From NCBI GenBank assembly GCA_035578905.1, contig JAQJVL010000745.1, positions 62,001 to 126,000 on the forward strand: a stretch of 64,000 nt of DNA. Reading direction: 5' to 3'. A program made the translations under genes and the position numbers. The notes beneath the pieces were generated by a model that made no database searches, was not told where the DNA came from, and worked only from the letters and a program-made list of their open reading frames with translations. The stretch is from Stictocephala bisonia. Its lineage: Eukaryota; Arthropoda; Insecta; Hemiptera; Membracidae. Positions 1-41,107 of the stretch are shown piece after piece (positions within the stretch are counted from its first letter, which is position 1; each line of letters begins with the position of its first letter).

Positions 1-324
1 CTCTTATTTCGCAACAAAAAAACAAAAAAAAACCCTGTGTAGTATTAAAAAGAGGAAGAATGAGTCAGTAAAAAATAATTAATTACATTGAACTAAAGAT
101 TTTGAAAATGCATAGGTAGTCTTAGAATGTGTTATCTATGTAAAGACATATTAATATAGATTCAAAATCTTTTGTGAAAATCATTATTACAATACCAGGA
201 ATAAAAAATACCTTAGCACAATTTAGAATTATATAAAAAGAGCTTTTTATGCCAGGATCAAATTTTTTTAATCAATTCCAAAAATAATAACAAGAGTGGA
301 TAGCATTAAGACATTTATATCAAT
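1..324. other. AT-rich sequence without recognisable gene
   Basis: No open frame, RNA gene or repeat boundary is recognisable here. If the P450 gene continues leftwards, this is either intron 7 or sequence beyond its 3' end. Confidence 0.4.
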
Positions 325-545
325 ACTAGCTGTACCCGCCCGCTTCGCCGGTCATAATATTGAGTTTGATTTAGAACCTAATAGCTGAAAGAATTCGAGC
401 ATTTTTGCTTCTTCTACCAATATTAGATTTTTTAGGAGGCATGTCATAAAAAGTAAACTGCAAAACAAATAATTATTTATTTTTTATTTTCACCTTTCAC
501 CACATGTTTTAATTATCGAGGAAAAAAGGTTAACACCAAATACAG

Positions 546-1303
546 TCGGCACTGGTGGCGCAGTGCTGTAACCCAGCTACTTGGGGACAAAGTGTTTGGG
601 AGATTGTAGGCGATAGGTTCCATGCTCGATTCTCCTAATACCGACACGGCGTCCGCTCAATGGTTGCCATCAACGTAGACACTACTAGAGAAGTCTGGAG
701 TGTCCGTGTTGAATGGTAGTCAAGGTTCGGATGCTGTGTAGGGGAGAGAACTGAGTGTCAGACTTGTCAGTTAGCTGAAAATCAGACCAACACTACGTGG
801 TTCGGATTCCACGTAAAGCTGTAGGTCCCATAGTTGCCCTGGGTATTGGGCTATTAAATTAGAATTAAAACCAGAAGCGGATTGCCGAGAAGAGACTCGG
901 AGCGAGGGGGAGGAGGGGACGAAGGCGCGCCAACGCCCTTAGCCAATAACAATCGGGCAGTTCACTCTTCAACAGATACAGTGTTGCCGTAACTCATTCT
1001 CCCATGTTTATATTCGCCGTGCTACTACACTAAGCCTACCAGCTGCTCCGTTCCAAACGAGCCGATGTGGCAACACTGTCACCGAACGTTGTCGAGAATC
1101 TCCGACCGTCCCCGAACGCAGGCTTTCCAATCCGCTTCTGGTTTTAATTCTACTTTAATAAATAGTCCTTTCTGAGCTAAGTCGAACTCAGATAGTAACA
1201 ATGACTACACTCGTTCATCTACACTCATCACACTCATTCACGCCTCATATTCGCCCATATCTCTACGATCGGCGTCTTAGAGATGAAAAAAAAAAAAAAA
1301 AAA
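546..1303 (+). repeat. tRNA-derived SINE, family S1 copy 1, inserted in repeat A
   Basis: The 5' part contains a pol III A-box-like TGGCGCAGTG and a weak B-box-like stretch near 630. The 3' part (about 1156-1285) is shared with copies at 26862-27072 and 36636-37083 and with a second SINE family at 16395-16690. The insertion ends in an 18-base poly-A run (1286-1303) and splits repeat A exactly where the other two A copies are continuous (after AATACAG, before ATCACCTGATC). The SINE itself is split by a MITE at 857-1155. Confidence 0.75.
857..1155. mobile_element. 299-bp MITE with TA target duplication inside the SINE
   Basis: The ends are inverted repeats: AATTAGAATTAAAACCAG at the left matches the reverse complement of the right end with one mismatch, and the match continues through AAGCGGATTG (about 28 bp). 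TA lies on both sides (855-856 and 1156-1157); removing the element with one TA restores the uninterrupted SINE sequence CTATTAATAAATAGTCC seen at 26946. The interior is GC-rich and has no open frame. A TTA duplication is equally compatible, so Tc1/mariner-like is the likelier but not the only assignment. Confidence 0.8.
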
Positions 1304-1634
1304 TCACCTGATCAAGTAAAAGTAGTGTGTGCTACACTCTCAAGGTGAAATGTAGAACTACAATAAATCAAAACATATAAGTACTGTTGTTGTGAGAACT
1401 TCAATCTGCTTATGGCATGGGAAACTACATTAAACCACAGCACACAGTCATATGTTTTTTGTAAACAATTCAGATTCTCCATTTGAATAACATGGGATCT
1501 TTAGGAGCCCGTGGGGCGGGACCCTGTGGACGGATCTGCATCAAACTTCACAGAAACCATCTCGGGATTATACAGGACAACATCCTAAAGTTTCATGGCA
1601 ATCGGTTGGATTGCTTGACAGCGCATAAACTTCA

Positions 1635-1673
<39 letters not shown>

Positions 1674-1693
1674 ATCCTCTTTTATAAATATAG

Positions 1694-2037
1694 ATTACAA
1701 AATTGTTTGATTCAAATGTGATTATTTTGAAGAATTGTATTCAACAAGATTCACTATACCCAAGTACATATTGTAAATTGAAGATATTTAGACCTTAACT
1801 ACATTTGCCCTATTTTTAATTTTAGCTGCAGTTTTTAGAAGATGGCTTTAACCCTTTTCCTTTGTGCATATTTATACAAAACTTCATAACTCCAACAAAT
1901 TTCAAGTATGACATGTATGTTATGAAATAGTCTGCCTACAAAATAAATTAACTGATAAGTAGCTCATATTTTTTGTAGCACTTAGCCATACAAACTATAT
2001 ATTTTTGGTCAAAAATTTTAGTTTTTTTCCAATTTAT
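1694..2037. other. AT-rich sequence without recognisable gene
   Basis: Nothing is recognised apart from one TTAACCCTTTTCC at about 1846, which looks like a piggyBac terminus but has no convincing partner. Confidence 0.4.
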
Positions 2038-2041
2038 TTAA

Positions 2042-4905
2042 CCCTTTTAAGGCAGGGCGAAAAATTTACTGTCACTAACAAAATGTCCAGACATTATTTT
2101 CAAGGTTACGGCCTAAAAGGCCAGGCTCAAAACAGTACATATTACAGTGTGCTACATATAATTTTACAACTCAGCTATTTATTGTCTGATTGTTATGATT
2201 TTTTTTTTTATTTTTTTGTCAAGAAATTTCCTACAATATAGTAATAAATAAAAAGGGTTAAAATGAAAAGAAAAAATAAAATACGCAGTTACATTAAAAA
2301 AATTTGTTGTTATAAAAGAAAATTTAAAGTTTTTGTTTTTTACTAGTTCTAGAAAAATTTTGTTTGGTAACAATACATGTTTTATTTATTAGACTGTCTA
2401 ATAAATAATAAGTACTGAAAGTTTCAATGACCCTGCTCAAAAAATAAATTACTGAGCCCCGTACATATACATATGTGCACAGGTGCTATTTTCCTTATTT
2501 TCTAATTTATGAAGTGTAATCTTATCTTCAATTGACTTCATATTTGAAAGTGAAAGTCAGAGTGGATGGCAACAGTACTTGGAAAGTCTAATAGATGTCA
2601 CACTCACATAGCAAACACATAGTATAAAAAAAATTAACTAAAAACTAACTGATTTCTATATTTACAATGTTTATGCACATAAATGCTTATGAAAACATTC
2701 TGCATGAACACCTTTCTGACATTTCATACAGAAGTTTCTTGATCTCCTTCTCTGTTCCTTAGTACTACAAACAGAGAAATTTTTTTCTTTTTTGTCTTGT
2801 AGCTTTCCGATTCTGAATTGCGCAACTGGTATGTCTCCTCCTCCTCCTAAATTTGGGTACATTTTTGGTCAATAGCCATTCCTCTGAAAGAGAGTCTATT
2901 ATTGAGATAGTAAAATTTAATCTGGACATTGGCTTTCTAGTACAGTTGATTTTATATAAAATATAAGCATTCAACACTATCCGTGAAAAAATGTCAACTA
3001 CAACCTTCCGCCAATAATTTACCGAACGCCTTTCATCTAAATATGCGTAGAGCATTTGATCTGTTGAATCAATTCCCCCCATGTTCTTGTTATATTGGTT
3101 GATTATTTTTTCTTTCTTTTTTATGACTAAATTTCTACCTCGTAATCGACTGGTCTCAATAGTCCCTACATCTGCATTTGAGGAAATAAGTATTACCTGA
3201 GATTTTTGCGAGGCCTTCTCTCTGTAGGCTAAACCCAACAATTCATCGCTCCTGAGGTACTTTTTTCACCAACTTTGTATTGTCTTGTTAGCTCTTGAGG
3301 TAATCCTATTCTGTTTTTCCTAATTGTTCCAGTCAAAAATGTCATTTTACTGTACAAATATTCAGCAAGAGGAATGCTTGTAAAAAATTTATCTACAAAG
3401 AGATGGTAACCTTTGTTGAGTTAGTTACACATTTCTAAAAGTTTTATACAGACTGAGTAGGCTAGGCCAAATTCCTTGATAACATTTTCGTCATTAGTGT
3501 TCTTTGCACCTTTATAACAAAAATCCCTAAACAGTATTTAGATATGGAATCGCAAAGTACCCAAAGTTTGATGCCCCATTTGTAGTGTTTTTGGTTTGGC
3601 ATATATTGCAGGAGCTGGGTGTGATTTTTGGTACGAATCAGTGATTCATCAATGCTAATGTTTTGATTAGGGGTGTAGTAATGGCGGAATAATAAGTTTA
3701 CGTGGTCAATCAACGGTTGAAATTTTGCAGTCGGGTCATAATCAGGTGCCCCATGTTTACCAATGGCATCATTATTGACTAAGTGAAAAAATTGTAACAG
3801 TTCTTCAAACTTGTTTCTAGTAAACATTCTGTTGAACCAAGGCGTTGCCTGTGAAGATTTGGTGTTCGAATAATGGTCAATAGTGGGTTTTTTTTTATAA
3901 TCCCCATATTCAAAAGAACGCTGATGAACGCTTTCATCTCGACTACACTGGTCTTTTGCCAAATTTTGTTTGCATTGAAATAAGCCTGAGCATATCATTT
4001 GTTTCTTTCACAAAGGTTTGCAATAAATTAACAGTGAAAAACAATAATATATAAGTAATTGGTTCAGAGTCAGATGGTGGGGCATGTTTTATTCCAGGGG
4101 ATTCATTGAAACTAAAATTGTGGGAATAGCCTACATTATTGTCATCAATTGGGACCCATCAATTGGGTCTGGAAGGTGATTCATTGTCAGAGGAATCACT
4201 AATACTCAAAGACAGCCTAGGCCTACCTACAATAGGTGGGGTTATGTTCAATTTCAATGGGCCCAGTTTGTCTAAATCTAATACAGGGTCATATGATGGC
4301 TCATCATCAGTATCATCAATAAAGTCTGATTCAGTATCAGAGCTAGAAATAGTAGGCCCATCTATGGGGGTAGAGGAGTCACATAAATTGATATCATCAT
4401 CTTCTTGAACGAATGCAAACAATGTATTTTCACTTACTGGTGAAGTACAACGACATCGTTTTCGGTCCATTTTGTAACATAAATAAACAAAAAAACACCA
4501 ATAACTAATCAAAATTTATATAAAATCACATCCACAATAAATAATAACACTCACTCCATCAATAAACACAACGAACTGTCAGCCGCCAGCTGCCTGCATT
4601 CACGAAGCGTCAGTCAGCTGACGGCCAAAGGTAACTAGATTATAATAGTTTAGAACATTATGAGGAAACTAGAAATGGACTGTATTCTTGTTATATATGT
4701 ATAAAATGAAGTTTCAGCTTTCATTTGAATGTGAATACGACTTATTCAGGGACTAAATTGACGAACAGTGAGCGAAATAGAACAGAGCCGATAAATCGGC
4801 TCAATGCTGTTCTCGGATAGAAAACCTTGAGCCGCGATATCGGCTTGCGGCTGTTCTCGATATCAAACTTCGAAGCCGATACTTCGGCTCATGGCCGTAA
4901 AAGGG
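2042..4905 (-). mobile_element. piggyBac-type transposon PB1 with decayed transposase
   Basis: TTAA flanks both ends (2038-2041 and 4906-4909). The terminal inverted repeat is CCCTTTTAAGGC at the left and CCCTTTTACGGC reading in from the right (11 of 12 matching). The right subterminal region (about 4785-4895) holds three short palindromes built on GCCGAT..ATCGGC, a pattern seen again in PB2 and PB4 with different sequence. The 2.86-kb length is normal for an autonomous piggyBac. The transposase runs on the minus strand. Confidence 0.9.
2671..4470 (-). pseudogene. piggyBac-like transposase (DDE/DDD), broken by frameshifts
   Basis: The N-terminus (from 4470) is basic then acidic, with the motif SPVSE shared with PB4. 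The central part at 3998-3462 has the first catalytic Asp region NISIDESL. The second Asp appears as FVDKFFTSIPL around 3370-3410 in another frame, and the third as NMGGIDSTDQML near 3065-3100. The C-terminus (2862-2671) has a Cys/His zinc segment with CMKCQKGVHAECFHKH. The coding line changes frame at least near 4160, 3450-3240 and 2850, so no functional protein can be made. All three catalytic Asp positions survive, which suggests fairly recent decay. Confidence 0.88.
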
Positions 4906-5065
4906 TTAAATTGGTAAATTAAATTAAAACCCGAATATATTGGTATTTAAAAATATACCAATATAACTAAAGTATAACTAAAGTACCACTTGGATTATAG
5001 TAATCCAAATGTTATCTGAAGTTGGCCTTGGAATTTTTAGCTGTACCAATGAAATATACCTTTAA

Positions 5066-6883
5066 CCCTATATAGGCCCATACAAAACTTGCTAATGGCC
5101 AGGGGGTTTTTAGTCGGTTTTGCAGGCTCGCACATAAACATTCATAAATTACTAAAATTCCATCATAACCCTATCATGTTGTATATCATTTTATTTAGCA
5201 ATAACTGAGAATTCCATTGGTATGTAATATAAAATATAATATACATGTAGAAAAAATTTACAGGCAAACAAATTCGAAAAATATGCGAATTGAAAATGTA
5301 AATTTCAAAAGCATGGTCTATGAAAAAATATAAATAATTTTTTTCTCTAATAAGAATACACGTATAAAAGTTTTATAATCTATTTCTTTACATAGAAATA
5401 TCAAAGGTTTTGTAATTCTCTCAAATAATACTGAAATATTTGGTAAATAATCTGTACACGTCAATTTGTCAAAAACTGACATAAATATTTCAATGACCAT
5501 AAAAAAATTTGAAATGTAATATAATACCAATATATTACATAATAATCTGTCTAATATAAGCCAAATAAAAAGAAAATATGCAGGGTTTGATATAAAATCT
5601 CAACCAAAAAAATAAAAAAAATAATAAGTTTAGGAATAAAGTATGAGCGTTGGAGAATTTCTAAAAATTCTGCATTTTCAAAGACGTCTAAAAAATATAA
5701 AACAATTAGTAATACAAATTTCAAAATATACAAAAAGTAGACAATTTATTCTAGTTTTATAATATATAGATTATTTGGTGTTTTATCAAAATTTGTTGAA
5801 AAAGTGTGTTCTTATTCGCAAAATGGTAACATTTTTCAATCGGCATTTTTCAGTCTAGGCTATTGGCATGGACTAAAAAAGAAATATAAAATATGCCTAG
5901 TGCATTTATAATGTTCAGTGATGAGTAAAATGTTCAAAATAGGCCTAGATATTATGTATTGATGTTAGAAGTTATAAATTGATTTGTATCTGAAGTTTGA
6001 AGAAGTTACAGTATGATGAACAGAAATAAATAAAATATATTATATTTACTAGAATACACAATTTCACAATCCACTAGAACACTCCACAACACTTCACTTT
6101 CATTATATTATAACAATAATATGAATAAAAGGTACTAATAACATGAAAACAGAACAGTAAACACTTCAACAATGGCGGGATGACGAGTAAACAAACAGAC
6201 GTATTCACAAAGTGACAGCTGAGCTGAGCACATACAAAGACAAGAATGAGACCTTTTCATTGGACTAACTAACTGTCAAAATAGCATCTTACTGTTTTCC
6301 GGTAAGAATATAATTGTTCACAATTTATTCCCAAATATAATGGTATAAAATAAAAATCTAATAACCTACAATTAAATAAAATATCTACAAAAATGCCAAA
6401 GTATGTTTTTTGACATATTTCTGCTTGTAAATTGTACTTTTAGAAATAAATTCACAACAACTAAACGAGTCAAGTTAGAGAAAAACTTACAATTGCACAC
6501 TTGTAGTTGACATTTTTCTCTATCCACAGGTGGGATTGGAATCATGATACCACTTTCCTACATTTCGTAGTGAATTTTTTAAAATGACGTATTTTGGTCG
6601 TCTGCCGACCTTCATCACAGTTGTCATTGAATGTTTACAACTTATGTCATTTGTTTTATTTGTTTGTACGTAAATAATTTGAGCTTATACATGTTTTATA
6701 TATGAAATAAAACAACTGGAACGTCCTCTTTTGAATGGTGTGGTTAGTTTTGCAATTCGAGTACGAGAACAGGTGACAAAACTGCTGCGTGCGGAGACAT
6801 ACACGATCGACTATAAAATAGTCGCTTGGCCATTATATGGCCGTACACATCGACTACTTAATAGTCGCTTGGCCCAGATAGGG
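5066..6883. mobile_element. Non-autonomous piggyBac-type element PB2
   Basis: TTAA occurs at 5062-5065 and 6884-6887. The left end CCCTATATAGGCC matches the inverted right end CCCTATCTGGGCC at 11 of 13 positions. The right subterminal region has two palindromes, CGACTATTTTATAGTCG (about 6810) and CGACTACTTAATAGTCG (about 6850). The 1.8-kb interior is AT-rich with only short open frames and no transposase motif, so it would need a transposase supplied by a relative. Confidence 0.82.
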
Positions 6884-7309
6884 TTAAGATAAAACTAAGA
6901 GAGTGAGTGGCTACAACAAAAAACATATTACACAAAAAGTTACTAGTTAATTATAATTTCTAAGTTAAATTAACCCTTCCTGCGCTACGGAAATTGTTTA
7001 CCCTACACACTGTAACGCTACACACCCTAAAAATATTAAATTCATAAAAAGTCCAAGCTAATATCTTTTTCATTTTCTAACACCAAAACTCTTGGGGGGG
7101 GGGGAAGTTTTTTTACTACAGTATTATGTATTTACAACTAAAAAAGTTAAAAAAATACACACTAAAATAACAAAAATCAAATATTGAATTTCACACTCTT
7201 ACAATGCAATAGTATTTTGTTTAACTACTATAAACAATATTGTTACAACAGATATTCTAATAAATATAAAATGGATTGGATGAAATGATTCTACTTTTGA
7301 GGGAGCAGA

Positions 7310-7835
7310 AAGATAAATTTGGAAGCATGCATCAGAGTGTGGGTTGGGCACGTGGAGCAAGTCTCGCAGAGGTCTACATCGTCATCCTCCACATCCACAG
7401 GCAGCTCTTCCATGTGTAGCTTAAGGTCGTTTTACAACATGTGCAGGTTATCCCATGTGGTGGATAGACAGTGTCCATGTGTGGCTGTGCGAGAGGTGCA
7501 AGTTTGGGGGGGAGTGACAGGGTCCGTTTATTTCTCTGCGTCATGAGCAGAACACGGTGGAGTAATAGTTAGCTCCAAGTGGAAGATTGAAGTGACCATG
7601 GGTCACATGTTAGTCCAGCAAAAGTATTGGGTTGAACGTCTATGTGAAAGGTGACATGTGTTGTAAATTCACCTACTCCATTATCACTTTCACTATAGTC
7701 GGGAATATTATTGATTAGAATATCTTCCATGTCCATATCACTATCAAAACATTCATCATTTACATTGCTACTGAATGAAGCATTCAGTACATGAAGAAAG
7801 AATTCCTGAAATTCAGGGTCGTCTAGGTTTTCCAT
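7310..7835 (-). pseudogene. Probable transposase remnant of PB3 (ends only)
   Basis: An open frame from 7835 to 7569 begins MENLDDPEFQEF and is rich in Asp, Ser and Glu, like the acidic N-terminal region of piggyBac transposases in PB1 and PB5. Further along the same strand, about 7430-7285, another frame has an acidic stretch followed by CETCSTC, which may be a worn C-terminal zinc segment. The catalytic core between them is absent. The assignment rests on position inside a TTAA-flanked element and composition, not on a catalytic motif. Confidence 0.4.
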
Positions 7836-8274
7836 CTTATCAACACAATTACACTAGTAATTATACACAAGAAATTATAATATGCAATTTCACGCAATTT
7901 GTGACACTAACACTAATTAAAATATATATTTACATACTATTTACAACATTATCATAAATCAAATTCATAGCTTACAAATAAAAATAAGTAAAAACAATAG
8001 AACAAATAAAACAACAGACGTAGCACAGCTTTGTGCAGTGTGTGTGTAAAATGCCTGTCGCGAGTTAGTTCGTCGACAACGCTACTGCCTCTCTAAACAA
8101 AGCACGCTTGATGTGGCATAACACCATTTCTTCTACCCCATCCCTTAGGAGGCAGAGTCAACTGCTATTACGTTTTTTCGTCAGAAAAGAATGTCCAACA
8201 ACAGCTGCACTCAAGTGGAAAAATTTTAAACTAATCAGTGACAGCAAATCACTCTTTGTTGAAAAGTGAGTGTA

Positions 8275-11209
8275 TTAGTCCACAGCGCTATGAGCAAAGT
8301 CTAACTTGGTGTTTATATTTGTCAACAGCGCTATGAGCAAAGTCTAACTTGGTATTTATATTTGTCAACAGCGCTATGAGCAAAGTCTAACTTGGTATTT
8401 ATATTTGTCAACAGCGCTATGAGCAGAGTCTAACTTGGTGTTTATATTTGTCAACAGCGCTATGAGCAAAGTCTAACTTGGTATTTATATTTGTCAACAG
8501 CGCTATGAGCAAAGTCTAACTTGGTATTTATATTTGTCAACAGCGCTATGAGCAGAGTCTAACTTGGTGTTTATATTTGTCAACAGCGCTATGAGCAAAG
8601 TCTAACTTGGTATTTATATTTGTCAACAGCGCTATGAGCAAAGTCTAACTTGGTATTTATATTTGTCAACAGCGCTATGAGCAAAGTCTAACTTGGTATT
8701 TATATTTGTCAACAGCGCTATGAGCAAAGTCTAACTTGGTATTTATATTTGTCAACAGCGCTATGAGCAAAGTCTAACTTGGTATTTATATTTGTCAACA
8801 GCGCTATGAGCAAAGTCTAACTTGGTATTTATATTTGTCAACAGCGCTATGAGCAAAGTCTAACTTGGTATTTATATTTGTCAACAGCGCTATGAGCAAA
8901 GTCTAACTTGGTATTTATATTTGTCAACAGCGCTATGAGCAAAGTCTAACTTGGTATTTATATTTGTCAACAGCGCTATGAGCAGAGTCTAACTTGGTGT
9001 TTATATTTGTCAACAGCGCTATGAGCAGTCTAACTTGGTATTTATATTTGTCAACAGCGCTATGAGCAAAGTCTAACTTGGTATTTATATTTGTCAACAG
9101 CGCTATGAGCAAAGTCTAACTTGGTATTTATATTTGTCAACAGCGCTATGAGCAAAGTCTAACTTGGTGTTTATATTTGTCAACAGCGCTATGAGCAAAG
9201 TCTAACTTGGTGTTTATATTTGTCAACAGCGCTATGAGCAAAGTCTAACTTGGTGTTTATATTTGTCCACAGCGCTATGAGCAAAGTCTAACTTGGTGTT
9301 TATATTTGTCAACAGCGCTATGAGCAAAGTCTAACTTGGTGTTTATATTTGTCCACAGCGCTATGAGCAAAGTCTAACTTGGTGTTTATATTTGTCAACA
9401 GCGCTATGAGCAAAGTCTAACTTGGTGTTTATATTTGTCCACAGCGCTATGAGCAAAGTCTAACTTGGTGTTTATATTTGTCAACAGCGCTATGAGCAAA
9501 GTCTAACTTGGTATTTATATTTGTCAACAGCGCTATGAGCAAAGTCTAACTTGGTGTTTATATTTGTCCACAGCGCTATGAGCAAAGTCTAACTTGGTGT
9601 TTATATTTGTCAACAGCGCTATGAGCTAAGTCTAACTTGGTGTTTATATTTGTCAACAGCGCTATGAGCAAAGTCTAACTTGGTGATTATATTTGTCAAC
9701 AACGCTATGAGCAAAGTCTAACTTGGTGTTTATATTTGTCAACAGCGCTATGAGCAAAGTCTAACTTGGTGTTTATATTTGTCAACAACGCTATGAGCAA
9801 AGTCTAACTTGGTGTTTATATTTGTCAACAGCGCTATGAGCTAAGTCTAACTTGGTGTTTATATTTGTCAACAGCGCTATGAGCAAAGTCTAACTTGGTG
9901 ATTATATTTGTCAACAGCGCTATGAGCAAAGTCTAACTTGGTGTTTATATTTGTCAACAACGCTATGAGCAAAGTCTAACTTGGTGATTATATTTGTCAA
10001 CAACGCTATGAGCAAAGTCTAACTTGGTGTTTATATTTGTCCACAGCGCTATGAACAAAGTCTAACTTGGTGTTTATATTTGTCAACAGCGCTATGAACA
10101 AAGTCTAACTTGGTGTTTATATTTGTCCACAGCGCTATGAGCAAAGTCTAACTTGGTGTTTATATTTGTCAACAGCGCTATGAACAAAGTCTAACTTGGT
10201 GTTTATATTTGTCAACAGCGCTATGAGCAAAGTCTAACTTGGTGTTTATATTTGTCCACAGCGCTATGAGCAAAGTCTAACTTGGTGTTTATATTTGTCA
10301 ACAGCGCTATGAACAAAGTCTAACTTGGTGTTTATATTTGTCAACAACGCTATGAGCAAAGTCTAACTTGGTGTTTATATTTGTCCACAGCGCTATGAGC
10401 AAAGTCTAACTTGGTGTTTATATTTGTCAACAGCGCTATGAGCAAAGTCTAACTTGGTGTTTATATTTGTCAACAGCGCTATGAGCAAAGTCTAACTTGG
10501 TGTTTATATTTGTCAACAGCGCTATGAGCAAAGTCTAACTTGGTGTTTATATTTGTCAACAGCGCTATGAGCAAAGTCTAACTTGGTGTTTATATTTGTC
10601 AACAGCGCTATGAACAAAGTCTAACTTGGTGTTTATATTTGTCAACAGCGCTATGAGCAAAGTCTAACTTGGTGTTTATATTTGTCAACAGCGCTATGAG
10701 CAAAGTCTAACTTGGTGTTTATATTTGTCAACAGCGCTATGAACAAAGTCTAACTTGGTGTTTATATTTGTCAACAGCGCTATGAACAAAGTCTAACTTG
10801 GTGTTTATATTTGTCAACAGCGCTATGAGCAAAGTCTAACTTGGTGTTTATATTTGTCAACAGCGCTATGAACAAAGTCTAACTTGGTGTTTATATTTGT
10901 CAACAGCGCTATGAACAAAGTCTAACTTGGTGTTTATATTTGTCCACAGCGCTATGAGCAAAGTCTAACTTGGTGTTTATATTTGTCCACAGCGCTATGA
11001 GCAAAGTCTAACTTGGTGTTTATATTTGTCAACAGCGCTATGAGCTAAGTCTAACTTGGTGTTTATATTTGTCAACAGCGCTATGAGCAAAGTCTAACTT
11101 GGTGTTTATATTTGTCAACAGCGCTATGAGCAAAGTCTAACTTGGTGTTTATATTTGTCAACAGCGCTATGAGCAAAGTCTAACTTGGTGTTTATATTTG
11201 TCAACAGCG
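8275..11209 (+). repeat. Minisatellite, 43-bp unit, about 68 copies
   Basis: The unit begins CAACAGCGCTATGAGCAAAG and ends GGTGTTTATATTTGT. Copies differ by only a few recurrent substitutions: GTATTT or GTGTTT, GAGCAAA or GAGCAGA or GAACAAA, CAACAGC or CCACAGC or CAACAAC. Near the left a three-unit pattern (one GTGTTT unit then two GTATTT units) repeats, so homogenisation occurred in blocks of several units. One unit near 9024 lacks three bases. The array lies inside element PB3. Confidence 0.95.
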
Positions 11210-11222
11210 TGGTAAGGGTTAA

Positions 11223-11949
11223 AGTATTATTTATAAACTCTTATACTTTGACTCAAAGAACTTCTCCCTTAATATGTTTAAAGTCCTTTATCTATTTAAA
11301 ATGAAAACTATTTATGACCATAGTTTAGTCATTAGTTTGAGAAATAAAAGTTGTAACAAACATGTACATCTTATCTTTTGTTGGCAGTCAATATAGCATG
11401 GCTGGGAAAGTCCAGCTACCAGTCGTAATTTGTTTAGCTCGACCCAGGGGACATGTACAGCTTAATACTTGCAGCAAATAACACCATCCACTTTATGATT
11501 GTCATAGATGGAATGAATCTTCTTCATAAGGATTGGACAAATGGGTGAGAGGATGCAACTTTTGGAAATACAAGTGAGGAATGACAAACATGTAATTACA
11601 GAGCTGAAACTTGAACTATGGATCACATAGTTAAAGATTGCATCTTGCCTTCTACAGTACTTAGGAGATGTTAGATGCAAATGTCTCATTAATTACAGAA
11701 GCATTTTTAGCATCAAAACTCTTACTTGGCCCTGTAATGGGAGATCAATATTTTAAAACTAAGACACAAGTATTTTGTTCTGTAGATTTGGCTTTAACAT
11801 TTTCCAATCTAGTTTATACATTTTTCTCCTTTTTTTAGTTGCTGGAAACAAGGCAATCATACTTCTTCATTCATATTGTAATGTGTTCATTACGGAAAAT
11901 ATCTTAAAATTTCATTAGTTATTTATTTAAACATGTCCTAACTACTTAC
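11223..11949. other. No recognisable gene; intron 7 of the P450 if it continues leftwards
   Basis: A minus-strand open frame at 11462-11689 has no recognisable domain. This region follows the exon 7 donor site. Confidence 0.4.

Positions 11950-41107
<29,158 letters not shown>

Larger units (their letters stand above)
325..1693 (+). repeat. Dispersed repeat family A, copy 1 (interrupted)
   Basis: This copy begins ACTAGCTGTACCCGCCCGC and ends near CATCCTCTTTTATAAATATAG. Two further copies lie at 45228-46170 and 55833-56420 in the same orientation with near-identical order of segments, so the boundaries come from comparing the three. The left segment is 325-545 and the right segment 1304-1693; between them sits a SINE. 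A (TA)n run at about 1638-1671 lies just before the 3' end. The 3' microsatellite-like end is typical of non-LTR retrotransposon tails, but no protein domain is present, so the class is unresolved. Confidence 0.75.
6974..11218 (-). mobile_element. piggyBac-derived element PB3 containing a 2.9-kb minisatellite
   Basis: TTAA is present at 6970-6973 and 11219-11222. The left end is CCCTTCCTGCGCTACGG; the right end read inwards is CCCTTACCACGCTGTTG, sharing CCCTT, CC and CGCT positions. Remnants of transposase ends lie at 7310-7835. The rest is a tandem array whose last unit runs directly into the right terminal repeat, so the array lies inside the element. At 4.2 kb the element exceeds a normal piggyBac although most of the transposase is missing. 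Confidence 0.78.

Noticed and set aside
1846..2261. A small piggyBac MITE from TTAACCCTTTTCC to AAAGGGTTAA
   Set aside because: The inner TTAA-CCCTTTTAAGGC at 2038 pairs better with the right end at 4905, and the outer motif has no longer matching inverted repeat.
5318..5733. Two Ile/Phe/Leu-rich minus-strand frames as membrane protein genes
   Set aside because: They are AT-rich frames inside the non-coding element PB2 with no homology that I recognise and no consistent codon pattern.
1..11949. Remaining P450 exons with I-helix, ExxR and heme-Cys motifs
   Set aside because: None of these motifs was found on the minus strand here; the region is accounted for by repeats and piggyBac elements.
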